Source of the DNA: M3007 sp964550795
GTDB taxonomy: Bacteria > Bacteroidota > Bacteroidia > Chitinophagales > Saprospiraceae
Assembly: GCA_964550795.1 (NCBI GenBank)
Contig: CAZKBH010000027.1
Span: 5,460-69,459 of the forward strand
Direction of reading: 5' to 3'
DNA: 64,000 bases
In this document: in pieces, positions 53,180-60,438 of the stretch
Layout: each line of letters opens with the position of its first letter
How positions within the stretch are numbered: the stretch's first letter is position 1
The notes under the pieces: generated by a model
Seen by the model: the letters and a program-made list of their open reading frames with translations, nothing else
The model's database searches: none
What the model was told of the DNA's origin: nothing
Program-made: the position numbers and the translations under genes

Positions 53180-54109
53180 ATGGAAAAAGTAAAATGCCTT
53201 ATCATTGGCTCTGGCCCAGCGGGTTACTCAGCAGCCATCTATGCCGCCCGGGCCGGCCTCAGCCCGATGCTCTACACCGGCCCTCAACCAGGCGGTCAGC
53301 TCATGATTACCAACGACGTGGAAAACTATCCCGGCTATCCTGAAGGGCGTAATGGCCCCGAAATGATGGAGGATTTCCGCAAACAAGCCGAACGTTTCGA
53401 AACCGTGATCCGCAACGAAATGATCGTAAAGGTGGATTTCACGGGCCCAATCCACAAGGCTTGGAGCGAATCTGGGAATGAAATTCACTCTCCAACCATC
53501 ATTATTGCCACGGGTGCAAGTGCCAAATGGCTCGGTATTCCCGGCGAACATGAACTGGAAAACAAGGGTGTTTCCGCCTGTGCCGTTTGTGATGGATTTT
53601 TCTTCCGAAAACAAAAAGTCGCAATCGTAGGCGGCGGTGATACCGCAGCGGAGGAGAGCACTTATTTGGCCAAAATCTGTTCAGAAGTGCACCTTTTGGT
53701 ACGCCGCGACGAAATGCGCGCTTCCAAAATCATGCAGGAACGGGTTTTGAATACCCCCAACCTTTTTGTTCACTGGAATACCTCGCCGGAAGAAGTGCTG
53801 GGTACCGAAGGCGTAGAAGGCGTTCGGATTCGCAACAACAAAACGGGGGAGGTGAGTATTTTGGACATTACGGGCTTTTTCGTGGCCATAGGTCATAATC
53901 CGAATACCGATATTTTCAAAGGTTGGCTGAACCTCGACGAAAGCGGCTACATCATAGCAACGCCAGGTCGTTCCTTCACCAATATTCCCGGGGTATTTGC
54001 CTCCGGCGATGCGCAGGACAAAATTTACCGTCAGGCAGTTACCGCTGCCGGAACGGGTTGCATGGCAGCCCTCGATGCCGAGCGGTATTTGGTGGAGACG
54101 GGATTATAG
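53180..54109 (+). CDS. trxB: Thioredoxin-disulfide reductase
   Basis: A 309-residue FAD/NADPH enzyme that reduces thioredoxin. FAD motif GSGPAGYSAAIYAARAG (10-26), the redox-active CAVC (Cys134, Cys137), the NADPH motif GGGDTAAEES (151-160) and the C-terminal FAD motif GVFASGDAQD. All key residues are present and length is normal. ATG at 53180 is used; a longer start at 53159 would lie upstream of the -7 box. Followed by three inverted repeats. Confidence 0.97.
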   Translation: MEKVKCLIIGSGPAGYSAAIYAARAGLSPMLYTGPQPGGQLMITNDVENYPGYPEGRNGPEMMEDFRKQAERFETVIRNEMIVKVDFTGPIHKAWSESGNEIHSPTIIIATGASAKWLGIPGEHELENKGVSACAVCDGFFFRKQKVAIVGGGDTAAEESTYLAKICSEVHLLVRRDEMRASKIMQERVLNTPNLFVHWNTSPEEVLGTEGVEGVRIRNNKTGEVSILDITGFFVAIGHNPNTDIFKGWLNLDESGYIIATPGRSFTNIPGVFASGDAQDKIYRQAVTAAGTGCMAALDAERYLVETGL

Positions 54110-54127
54110 GCTTCTGCAAGGTGGTAT

Positions 54128-54166
54128 GGCCTTCAGGCCGTCGGGAAGTGCGCCGTTTACGGCGCA
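54128..54166. other. Two short hairpins after trxB
   Basis: GGCCT-TC-AGGCC (54128-54139) and TGCGCCGT-TT-ACGGCGCA (54149-54166), 19-57 bases after the trxB stop. Probable terminator region. Confidence 0.6.
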
Positions 54167-54229
54167 GAAATCTCTAGTATGGATTACCCCGAATTTTGTA
54201 TTAGTACAGTACTTACCGCTAAAACGATG

Positions 54230-54277
54230 TTCCGTGAGAAGAAGTGACACTTTTTTAAAAAGTGTCACTTCTCTAAA
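54230..54277. repeat. 48-bp hairpin repeat, copy 2
   Basis: Matches 18057-18104 at 47 of 48 bases. The inner 33-bp inverted repeat (54240-54272) is identical. It is between the convergent trxB and LVIVD genes. Confidence 0.85.
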
Positions 54278-54305
54278 ACCGGTTTAATCGCCACAGGAAT
54301 CCGCC

Positions 54306-55715
54306 CTATTCCACCACCACTTTTTGCACCGTAGCTAGAGCAGCTGCGTCGCGAATTTCCATAAAATAGAGTCCTTTTGGAAGGCTGGGCAGTTGTATCG
54401 TGGTTTCAGAAGCCGCTTCTACGCTACCCGCAACGACCAATTGCCCAGCTGTATTCCGCAGCGTCCAGGACCAGTCATCGGCCTTCAATGACTTCATGCG
54501 GACATGGAGCTGGCTGCTGGCCGGGTTGGGGAAAATTTCCACGGCAAGTGGCTGCGCTGGATCGTTTACCCTCACCGTGTTATTCCTCAATTCGAGCATA
54601 AATAGCCCGTTTTGCATGTCCCCTGTGATGATATTCCCGGAAGGCAGCCAGGGGTAGTTGCCCCAATTGCCCCGATAAAGCGAATAAGCCGTGTTTTGAG
54701 GATAGGTATCGTATCGCGCCAAAAAAACCGGTTGCGTGGGCTGGCTGATATCGTACACCAACAAGCCATCTTCATATTGCGAGTTAAAAAGCAGGTTGTC
54801 GCGGATGTACACATTGTGCGGAATCGCGGAGGTGGCAATCGGTACCTGATTACTGTTGATTACGACAGAATCTTGAGAAAATTTATCCAAAAACGAACCA
54901 ACTACTTCCAGGTCGTTCATTGGAAGTAGCTGTAAATCAACGATTTGTATAGGCCTACCTGCCGGAATTTCTTCAGTGTAATAGGCATAGGTGCCCTCCG
55001 TATTGAGCCAAACATTATGGTTGTAACCTCCTGTCCCGATTTGTGCGAGCAGGACCGGACTGAGCGGATTTTTCATGTCATAAACGTAGAGACCTGCAAA
55101 CCCTGAGGAGGCGTAAAGTGTATCGTTTCGTACATAGGAATCGTGTAGGAGACCTCCTTCAAGCACGACATGGGAAAGGAAGATTGGCTGATCGGGATTT
55201 TGACTCACATCCAGCACCATAACGCCCAGGGTTGCATCGCCGCCGTTCAGGTAAATTCGACCAGAAACCGTATCCAGGGTAATGGTATGGGCTTTATTGA
55301 AGAATTCGGTGCTCCAATACGTGCGTACAATCGTATCCTCGGCCTGGCTCAGGTCAAAAATCATCAGGCCCTCCTGGGTGTCGTCGGAAACGCCATAAAT
55401 GCGGTTTTTGTACGACTTAAATTCCCGCCACACCGTATTTTTGGTCCCTTCAAATTTGCCGATTAATTGTGGCGTGCTGGGTTCTGTGACATCAAAAAAC
55501 AGGATATGCCGGGCACCACCCAGCACCGCGTACTCACGTCCGTTTACCGCCAGACCCCAACAACCACTGTACTGCAGTTTAAGGTTATTGGGCGAGGCAA
55601 TCGGTAGGTCATCATCGTCCCAGTGCCCGAGTAAATTAAGTGACCAGTCATTTTGACTTTGAGCAATATTCAGCATCAAGAAGCTGAGCGCCAGTGTAAT
55701 TGTCCAATTTTTCAT
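54306..55715 (-). CDS. LVIVD-repeat secreted protein with T9SS sorting domain
   Basis: A 469-residue exported protein. Signal peptide (MKNWTITLALSFLMLNIAQS), then a beta-propeller of LVIVD/choice-of-anchor-type repeats (ILFFDVTEPSTPQLIGKFEG, LMIFDLSQAEDTIVRTYW, VMVLDVSQNPDQPIFLSHV, LYVYDMKNPLSPVLLAQI, LLVYDISQPTQPVFLARY). It ends with a T9SS domain (IFPNPASSQLHVRM to VQKVVVE). It is probably a surface adhesin or binding scaffold; no catalytic motif is seen. A -7 box is at 55761-55768. Confidence 0.87.
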   Translation of the reverse strand: MKNWTITLALSFLMLNIAQSQNDWSLNLLGHWDDDDLPIASPNNLKLQYSGCWGLAVNGREYAVLGGARHILFFDVTEPSTPQLIGKFEGTKNTVWREFKSYKNRIYGVSDDTQEGLMIFDLSQAEDTIVRTYWSTEFFNKAHTITLDTVSGRIYLNGGDATLGVMVLDVSQNPDQPIFLSHVVLEGGLLHDSYVRNDTLYASSGFAGLYVYDMKNPLSPVLLAQIGTGGYNHNVWLNTEGTYAYYTEEIPAGRPIQIVDLQLLPMNDLEVVGSFLDKFSQDSVVINSNQVPIATSAIPHNVYIRDNLLFNSQYEDGLLVYDISQPTQPVFLARYDTYPQNTAYSLYRGNWGNYPWLPSGNIITGDMQNGLFMLELRNNTVRVNDPAQPLAVEIFPNPASSQLHVRMKSLKADDWSWTLRNTAGQLVVAGSVEAASETTIQLPSLPKGLYFMEIRDAAALATVQKVVVE

Positions 55716-55760
55716 CTCTTATGCGTTTTATGGATCGTATTTACAATCCTTTTTAAGCTA

Positions 55761-55768
55761 CAAAATTA
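55761..55768 (-). promoter_or_regulatory. Bacteroidota -7 box (TAATTTTG)
   Basis: Minus-strand TAATTTTG, 45 bases before the ATG at 55715. Confidence 0.5.
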
Positions 55769-55846
55769 GGGGAAAATTGAGCGCAGTAACGCGTTAAAGC
55801 GACAGCATGTCTTTAAAAGACCAAGAAAAGGTATATCATTGCCCCG

Positions 55847-56842
55847 ATGAAAAAGATAGACATGCACACGCACCTCCTGCCCGAACAACTCCCAAATTTT
55901 GCGGAAAAGTTCGGCTACGGAGAATTTATCCACCTGCAACACCACGTTCCCGGTTTTGCGCGCATGATGAAAGGGGACACCTTTTTTCGCGAAATCGCAT
56001 CCAATTGCTGGGATCCGCAGGTGCGCATTGGCGAATACGCCCATTTTAACACGCCCGTGCAGGTAGTTTGTACCATTCCCGTCATGTTCAGTTATTGGGC
56101 AAAACCCGCCGATTGCCTGGACCTCTCCATGTACCTCAACGATCATCTGGCCGGTGTGGTGGAGGATTATCCCGAACATTATCTCGCCTTGGGGACCATC
56201 CCGATGCAAGACACCGATTTGGCTATTCAGGAATTGGAGCGCCTGCACGGACTGGGTTTTCCGGGCGTTCAAATTGGCTCCAATGTGAACCAGAAAAACC
56301 TGAGTGAAGCCCAGTTTTTTCCCATTTTCGAAGCCTGCGAACGGCTCAACATGGCCGTTTTTGTCCACCCCTGGGAAATGATGGGAGAGGCCGATATGCG
56401 CAAATATTGGCTTCCCTGGCTTGTAGGAATGCCTGCGGAGACCAGTCGGGCGGCCTGTTCGCTTATTTTTGGCGGGGTCATGGAGCGCCTGCCAAACCTG
56501 CGCGTATGCCTGGCCCATTCCGGCGGCTCCTTTGTGCCCACCATCGGGCGCATCGAACACGGGTTCAATTGTCGGCCCGATTTGGTGGCCATGGACAATC
56601 CAGTATCGCCCCGCGAATATCTGCGGCGGTTCTGGTACGATTCCGCAACCCACGATGTGCAGTTGCTGCGCTATATTTTGGAAGTGGTGGGCACTGAAAA
56701 GGTGTGTCTCGGCACCGATTATCCCTTCCCCCTGGGCGATCTGGAAATCGGGAAATTCATTGAAGAAATGGGTTTACCCACCGCAACGCTGGAGCAAATA
56801 TTTTTCAAAAACACCCTCGAGTGGTTACACGGGAAGGTTTGA
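55847..56842 (+). CDS. ACMSD-like amidohydrolase
   Basis: A 331-residue metal-dependent decarboxylase of the 2-amino-3-carboxymuconate-6-semialdehyde decarboxylase (ACMSD) family. Zinc ligands: MHTH (His7, His9), FVHPWEM and the GTDYPFPLG aspartate. In the kynurenine pathway it diverts intermediate from quinolinate/NAD synthesis. The segment AGVVEDYPEHYLALGTIPMQD is typical. No other kynurenine-pathway gene is in the window, so the exact substrate is inferred. The 3' end overlaps the convergent acyltransferase gene by 18 bases. Confidence 0.87.
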   Translation: MKKIDMHTHLLPEQLPNFAEKFGYGEFIHLQHHVPGFARMMKGDTFFREIASNCWDPQVRIGEYAHFNTPVQVVCTIPVMFSYWAKPADCLDLSMYLNDHLAGVVEDYPEHYLALGTIPMQDTDLAIQELERLHGLGFPGVQIGSNVNQKNLSEAQFFPIFEACERLNMAVFVHPWEMMGEADMRKYWLPWLVGMPAETSRAACSLIFGGVMERLPNLRVCLAHSGGSFVPTIGRIEHGFNCRPDLVAMDNPVSPREYLRRFWYDSATHDVQLLRYILEVVGTEKVCLGTDYPFPLGDLEIGKFIEEMGLPTATLEQIFFKNTLEWLHGKV

Positions 56843-58153
56843 TGCGATTTCATTTAAAATCTGCTGGCGTTGGGCTTGAAACCTGGCCCAGGTAGCGGGA
56901 TGTTTTTTGGCAAATGAACGTGCAGCACTTGCTTCCCGCCATTTTTTAAACTCATCCATAAAAATCTCTGCCAACAAACCGCAGGCCACCAGGAACACCA
57001 ATGCACCCCAGGCCAACAAGCTGTTGCCCAACAATTTAAAAGCCAATTCCCAGCCGCCCCAGAGTGCGAGCGGAAACGTAAACAACCCGGATAACACCTT
57101 CACGTTGCTGCCATAACCGATGTATAACTTTAGCCGTTTGCAGAGCAACCAGGGCAGCCAACAGGGCAGAAACCAAACCCCGTAACCCAGCAGAAAAAAG
57201 GGGGAAAGCAGGAGAAGCACGATTGGACGCAGGATGGCAGCATAATTGCTCCGCATGGAAAGTCCATAATCGGTAAGCTGTTCTTGCTTGATTTTGGTGA
57301 AATAGTCGTCCAAAAGAGCTTTAAACGGCTCGTTTTCAATGTTTTTGGCCAAAAAGTCTTTCAGGAAAAAATACTGCTCTCGCGGAGCGGAATGCAAACC
57401 GGGAATATTGGAATGCCGCAACAACTCCTCCATCTGTTGCAAAAATACTTCCCCAGCTTCGCTCCCGGCATCGAGGGTAAGCGCCCGGACGCGGGCTTCA
57501 ATTTCGGTGGTAAAATTGCTCACCGCTTTTTCGTGGTTTTGCTGGTCTGCCTCGGCCCAGACGCTCGGGTCAATGGGCGCACCGTACTCGATGGTCACAT
57601 TGCTTCGGAATAAATTTGCCGCGTTGTAACTGACCCCGACGGGGATGATTTTCACTCCAAGTTGCCAGGCATTCCGGCGCTCGGTGCCAAACGCGATGCG
57701 GGCGGTACCCGTCTTAAACGGTCGCACAAATCGGCTCATCCAGCTCACGCCCTCTGCGGCGATGTAGAGCACGCCATTTTTTTCCAAATGTTGAAAAGAA
57801 GCCTCAAAAGCCGCATCGTTGTTGCGTTCTTCCCCTTCGCGCACATCTTCCTTGCGTTTGACCGGGATGCAAAAAAGTCGCGTTAGAATCCAGTTGCTCA
57901 AGGGGTGTTTGAACAGGCTGTAATTGGCCAGAAAAAACATTTCCTGCCGAATCTGAATCCCCACATTGAGCGGATCCATCAAGGTGCTTGGGTGGTTCGA
58001 GACGATGATGGCTGGACCATCAAAACGGGTGTGTTCACGGCCCAAAACCAGTCGGTGGCGGTAAAAAACCCGGATTCCGGCCCATGCGGTGAATCGCAAC
58101 CAGGCATAAATCAGTCTTAAAAAAGGGTGAATGGGCGCGTTGTGATAAAGCAT
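56825..58153 (-). CDS. 1-acylglycerol-3-phosphate acyltransferase-like protein
   Basis: A 442-residue membrane-associated acyltransferase. The N-terminal PlsC domain has the HX4D motif NHPSTLMD and an EGVSWMSRFVRPFKTG block. The long C-terminal half has two membrane spans (LRPIVLLLLSPFFLLGYGVWFLP and LLGNSLLAWGALVFLVACGLLAEIF), unusual for simple PlsC enzymes and seen in lysophospholipid acyltransferase-like proteins of Bacteroidota. The end overlaps the ACMSD gene. Confidence 0.87.
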   Translation of the reverse strand: MLYHNAPIHPFLRLIYAWLRFTAWAGIRVFYRHRLVLGREHTRFDGPAIIVSNHPSTLMDPLNVGIQIRQEMFFLANYSLFKHPLSNWILTRLFCIPVKRKEDVREGEERNNDAAFEASFQHLEKNGVLYIAAEGVSWMSRFVRPFKTGTARIAFGTERRNAWQLGVKIIPVGVSYNAANLFRSNVTIEYGAPIDPSVWAEADQQNHEKAVSNFTTEIEARVRALTLDAGSEAGEVFLQQMEELLRHSNIPGLHSAPREQYFFLKDFLAKNIENEPFKALLDDYFTKIKQEQLTDYGLSMRSNYAAILRPIVLLLLSPFFLLGYGVWFLPCWLPWLLCKRLKLYIGYGSNVKVLSGLFTFPLALWGGWELAFKLLGNSLLAWGALVFLVACGLLAEIFMDEFKKWREASAARSFAKKHPATWARFQAQRQQILNEIASNLPV

Positions 58154-58193
58154 TTTTTAGCAAATGAGGCCGCAAAGCAACGAGTTTTTTCAA

Positions 58194-58228
58194 AAGTGTG
58201 CCACACTTAAAAAGGTGTGCCACACTTA
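58194..58228. repeat. Tandem GTGTGCCACACTT repeat
   Basis: Two copies of (A)GTGTGCCACACTTAAA in tandem, the first self-complementary (AAGTGTG-C-CACACTT). Related to the hairpins at 246 and 11109. Located between the mutase stop (58234) and the acyltransferase start (58153), a terminator position for the mutase. Confidence 0.65.
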
Positions 58229-58233
58229 AACCC

Positions 58234-60321
58234 TCATTCACCCATCAACACTTCCAACAAAGCCTGCGCTGCTTTGGCCACCACGGTTCCCGGACCAAAA
58301 ATCGCTGCCGCACCAGCTTCCCGGAGAAAATCGTAGTCCTGCTGCGGGATCACGCCGCCCACCACCACGAGGATGTCCCCGCGACCAAGTTTTTCCAATT
58401 CCGCGACGGTTTGTGGCACGAGGGTTTTGTGGCCTGCGGCCAAACTTGAAATGCCCAGAATGTGCACGTCGTTTTCCACGGCCTGTTTAGCGGCCTCGGC
58501 GGGGGTTTGGAACAGCGGTCCAATGTCCACGTCGAAACCCAAATCCGCGAAGGCCGTGGCGATGATTTTGGCGCCCCGGTCGTGGCCGTCCTGCCCCAGC
58601 TTGGCGACCATGATGCGCGGACGGCGGCCTTCCTGCTCCGCGAACGCATCGGCCATTTGTTGGGCTTTTGTGAAGTCTTCGTTGTTGCTCATGTTGGCGG
58701 CGTAAACACCTGAAATTGATTTGGTGGTGGCAACGTAGCGGCCAAAGGTTTTTTCCATGGCCGAGGAAATTTCGCCGAGGGTGGCGCGGGCGCGGGCGGC
58801 GGCGATGGCGGCTTCTAGCAGGTTCTGTTGCCCTCTGTTGGAGGGGCTGGGGGAGGCTGTAGCTTGGGTGACAGCGGCTAAAGCCTCCGCTACGGTGACT
58901 TCATCCCGGTTATTTTTTAGGGTTTGCAAACGGCGGATTTGGCCCTCGCGAACGGCCGTGTTATCCACTTCTAAAATCTCAAAACGTTCATTGTCAGTGA
59001 CTTGGAAGATATTCACGCCGACAATTTTTTCTTCGCCGGCATCAATGCGGGCTTGCTTTCTGGCCGCAGCTTCTTCGATGCGCAGTTTGGGTAAACCCTG
59101 CTCGATCGCCTTGGCCATGCCGCCCAGCTCCTCCACTTCCTGCATCAAAGCCCAGGCTTTTTTGACCAATTCCTGCGTTCGTTGTTCCACAAAATAAGAC
59201 CCGGCCCAGGGGTCAATGGCGCGGGTGACATCCGTTTCTTTTTGGATAAAAATCTGCGTGTCGCGGGCAATTTTAGCCGAAAAATCCGTCGGTAAAGCCA
59301 TGGCCTCGTCGAAGGAATTGGTGTGCAAACTCTGGGTGCCGCCCAAAACCGCCGACATCGCTTCGATGCAGGTGCGGGCCACGTTGTTGAAAGGGTCCTG
59401 CTCCGTGAGGCTCCAGCCCGACGTCTGACAATGGGTGCGCAGCATCAAAGATTTGTTCGATTTTGGATTGAACTGCTGCACCATTTTGGCCCACAACATG
59501 CGCCCGGCCCGAAGCTTGGCAATTTCGGTAAAATGGTTCATCCCGATGCCCCAGAAAAAGGAAAGTCGAGGGGCAAATTCGTCAATATCAAGTCCGGCGG
59601 CGATGCCTGCGCGGATGTACTCGAGTCCATCGGCGAGGGTGTAGGCCAATTCGATTTCGGCAGGCGCACCCGCCTCGTGCATGTGGTAGCCGGAAATGCT
59701 GATTGAGTTGAATTTCGGCATTTTCCCGGCGCAAAAAGAGAAAATATCGCTGATGATGCGCATACTCGGCCCGGGCGGGTAGATGTAGGTGTTGCGCACC
59801 ATGAATTCTTTCAAAATATCGTTCTGGATGGTTCCAGAGAGTTTTTCGGGGGGGACGCCTTGTTCTTCTGCCGCCACAATGTAGAATGCCATGATGGGAA
59901 TGACGGCCCCATTCATGGTCATGGACACCGACATTTCGCCCAGCGGAATTTGGTCAAAAAGCACTTTCATATCTTCCACAGAATCAATGGCCACGCCTGC
60001 TTTGCCCACATCGCCTTCCACGCGGGGATGGTCAGAATCGTAGCCCCGATGAGTAGCCAGATCAAAGGCCACGCTCAGGCCTTTTTGCCCTGCGGCGAGA
60101 TTGCGTCGGTAAAAAGCGTTGCTGGCCTCTGCCGTAGAAAATCCTGCGTACTGCCGGATGGTCCAGGGCTGGGTGAGGTACATGGTGGAGTAGGGGCCAC
60201 CAATATATGGCGGCAACCCGGCTACAGATCGAAATTCGACATTCGGTGTTCGGTGTTCGATATTCAATCCCGGTCGGAGCGTCGGGTCGAAACTTATCTT
60301 GGAAAAGTCTGGTGCGGGCAT
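58234..60321 (-). CDS. scpA: Methylmalonyl-CoA mutase, large subunit
   Basis: A 695-residue adenosylcobalamin enzyme that converts methylmalonyl-CoA to succinyl-CoA. The TIM-barrel half starts PYSTMYLTQPWTIRQYAGFSTAEASNAFY, and the C-terminal B12 domain contains the base-off motif DGHDRG with LGISSLAAGH and VVGGVIP. Two stretches do not look like the family: residues 20-31 (IEHRTPNVEFR, encoded by a tandem repeat) and 488-499 (SPSPSNRGQ, a REP-like sequence). The start at 60321 fits the family; a frame from 60408 crosses a hairpin. The small subunit gene is not adjacent. Confidence 0.94.
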   Translation of the reverse strand: MPAPDFSKISFDPTLRPGLNIEHRTPNVEFRSVAGLPPYIGGPYSTMYLTQPWTIRQYAGFSTAEASNAFYRRNLAAGQKGLSVAFDLATHRGYDSDHPRVEGDVGKAGVAIDSVEDMKVLFDQIPLGEMSVSMTMNGAVIPIMAFYIVAAEEQGVPPEKLSGTIQNDILKEFMVRNTYIYPPGPSMRIISDIFSFCAGKMPKFNSISISGYHMHEAGAPAEIELAYTLADGLEYIRAGIAAGLDIDEFAPRLSFFWGIGMNHFTEIAKLRAGRMLWAKMVQQFNPKSNKSLMLRTHCQTSGWSLTEQDPFNNVARTCIEAMSAVLGGTQSLHTNSFDEAMALPTDFSAKIARDTQIFIQKETDVTRAIDPWAGSYFVEQRTQELVKKAWALMQEVEELGGMAKAIEQGLPKLRIEEAAARKQARIDAGEEKIVGVNIFQVTDNERFEILEVDNTAVREGQIRRLQTLKNNRDEVTVAEALAAVTQATASPSPSNRGQQNLLEAAIAAARARATLGEISSAMEKTFGRYVATTKSISGVYAANMSNNEDFTKAQQMADAFAEQEGRRPRIMVAKLGQDGHDRGAKIIATAFADLGFDVDIGPLFQTPAEAAKQAVENDVHILGISSLAAGHKTLVPQTVAELEKLGRGDILVVVGGVIPQQDYDFLREAGAAAIFGPGTVVAKAAQALLEVLMGE
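58825..58860 (-). repeat. In-frame REP-like insertion in the mutase gene
   Basis: A 36-base stretch on the minus strand beginning ACAGCCTCCCCC and encoding TASPSPSNRGQQ in the linker between the TIM barrel and the B12 domain. It matches the intergenic repeat at 62740-62775 over most of its length. Confidence 0.65.
60231..60268 (-). repeat. In-frame simple repeat at the mutase N-terminus
   Basis: Imperfect tandem CGAACACCGAACACCGAATG-type words (about 9-base period), encoding residues 18-31 just before the conserved GLPPYIGGPYSTMYL. Repeats of this kind are usually intergenic in Bacteroidota. Confidence 0.6.
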
Positions 60322-60390
60322 GGCGATGATTTGAAGGGCGAAATATCGGGTTTTTTGCGGGATGTTGGCAAAATGCCGCCGCTTGTGGTA

Positions 60391-60421
60391 GTGAGGCGGT
60401 GACTTCAAGTCACCGCTTCAC
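60391..60421 (-). terminator. Hairpin between the STAND gene and the mutase gene
   Basis: Arms of 15 bases (60391-60405, 60407-60421, one mismatch) with a single-base loop, 18 bases after the STAND gene stop. The arm shares GAGGCGGTGAC with the hairpin at 20168-20201. Confidence 0.6.
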
Positions 60422-60438
60422 TTGATCACATGCCCTGC

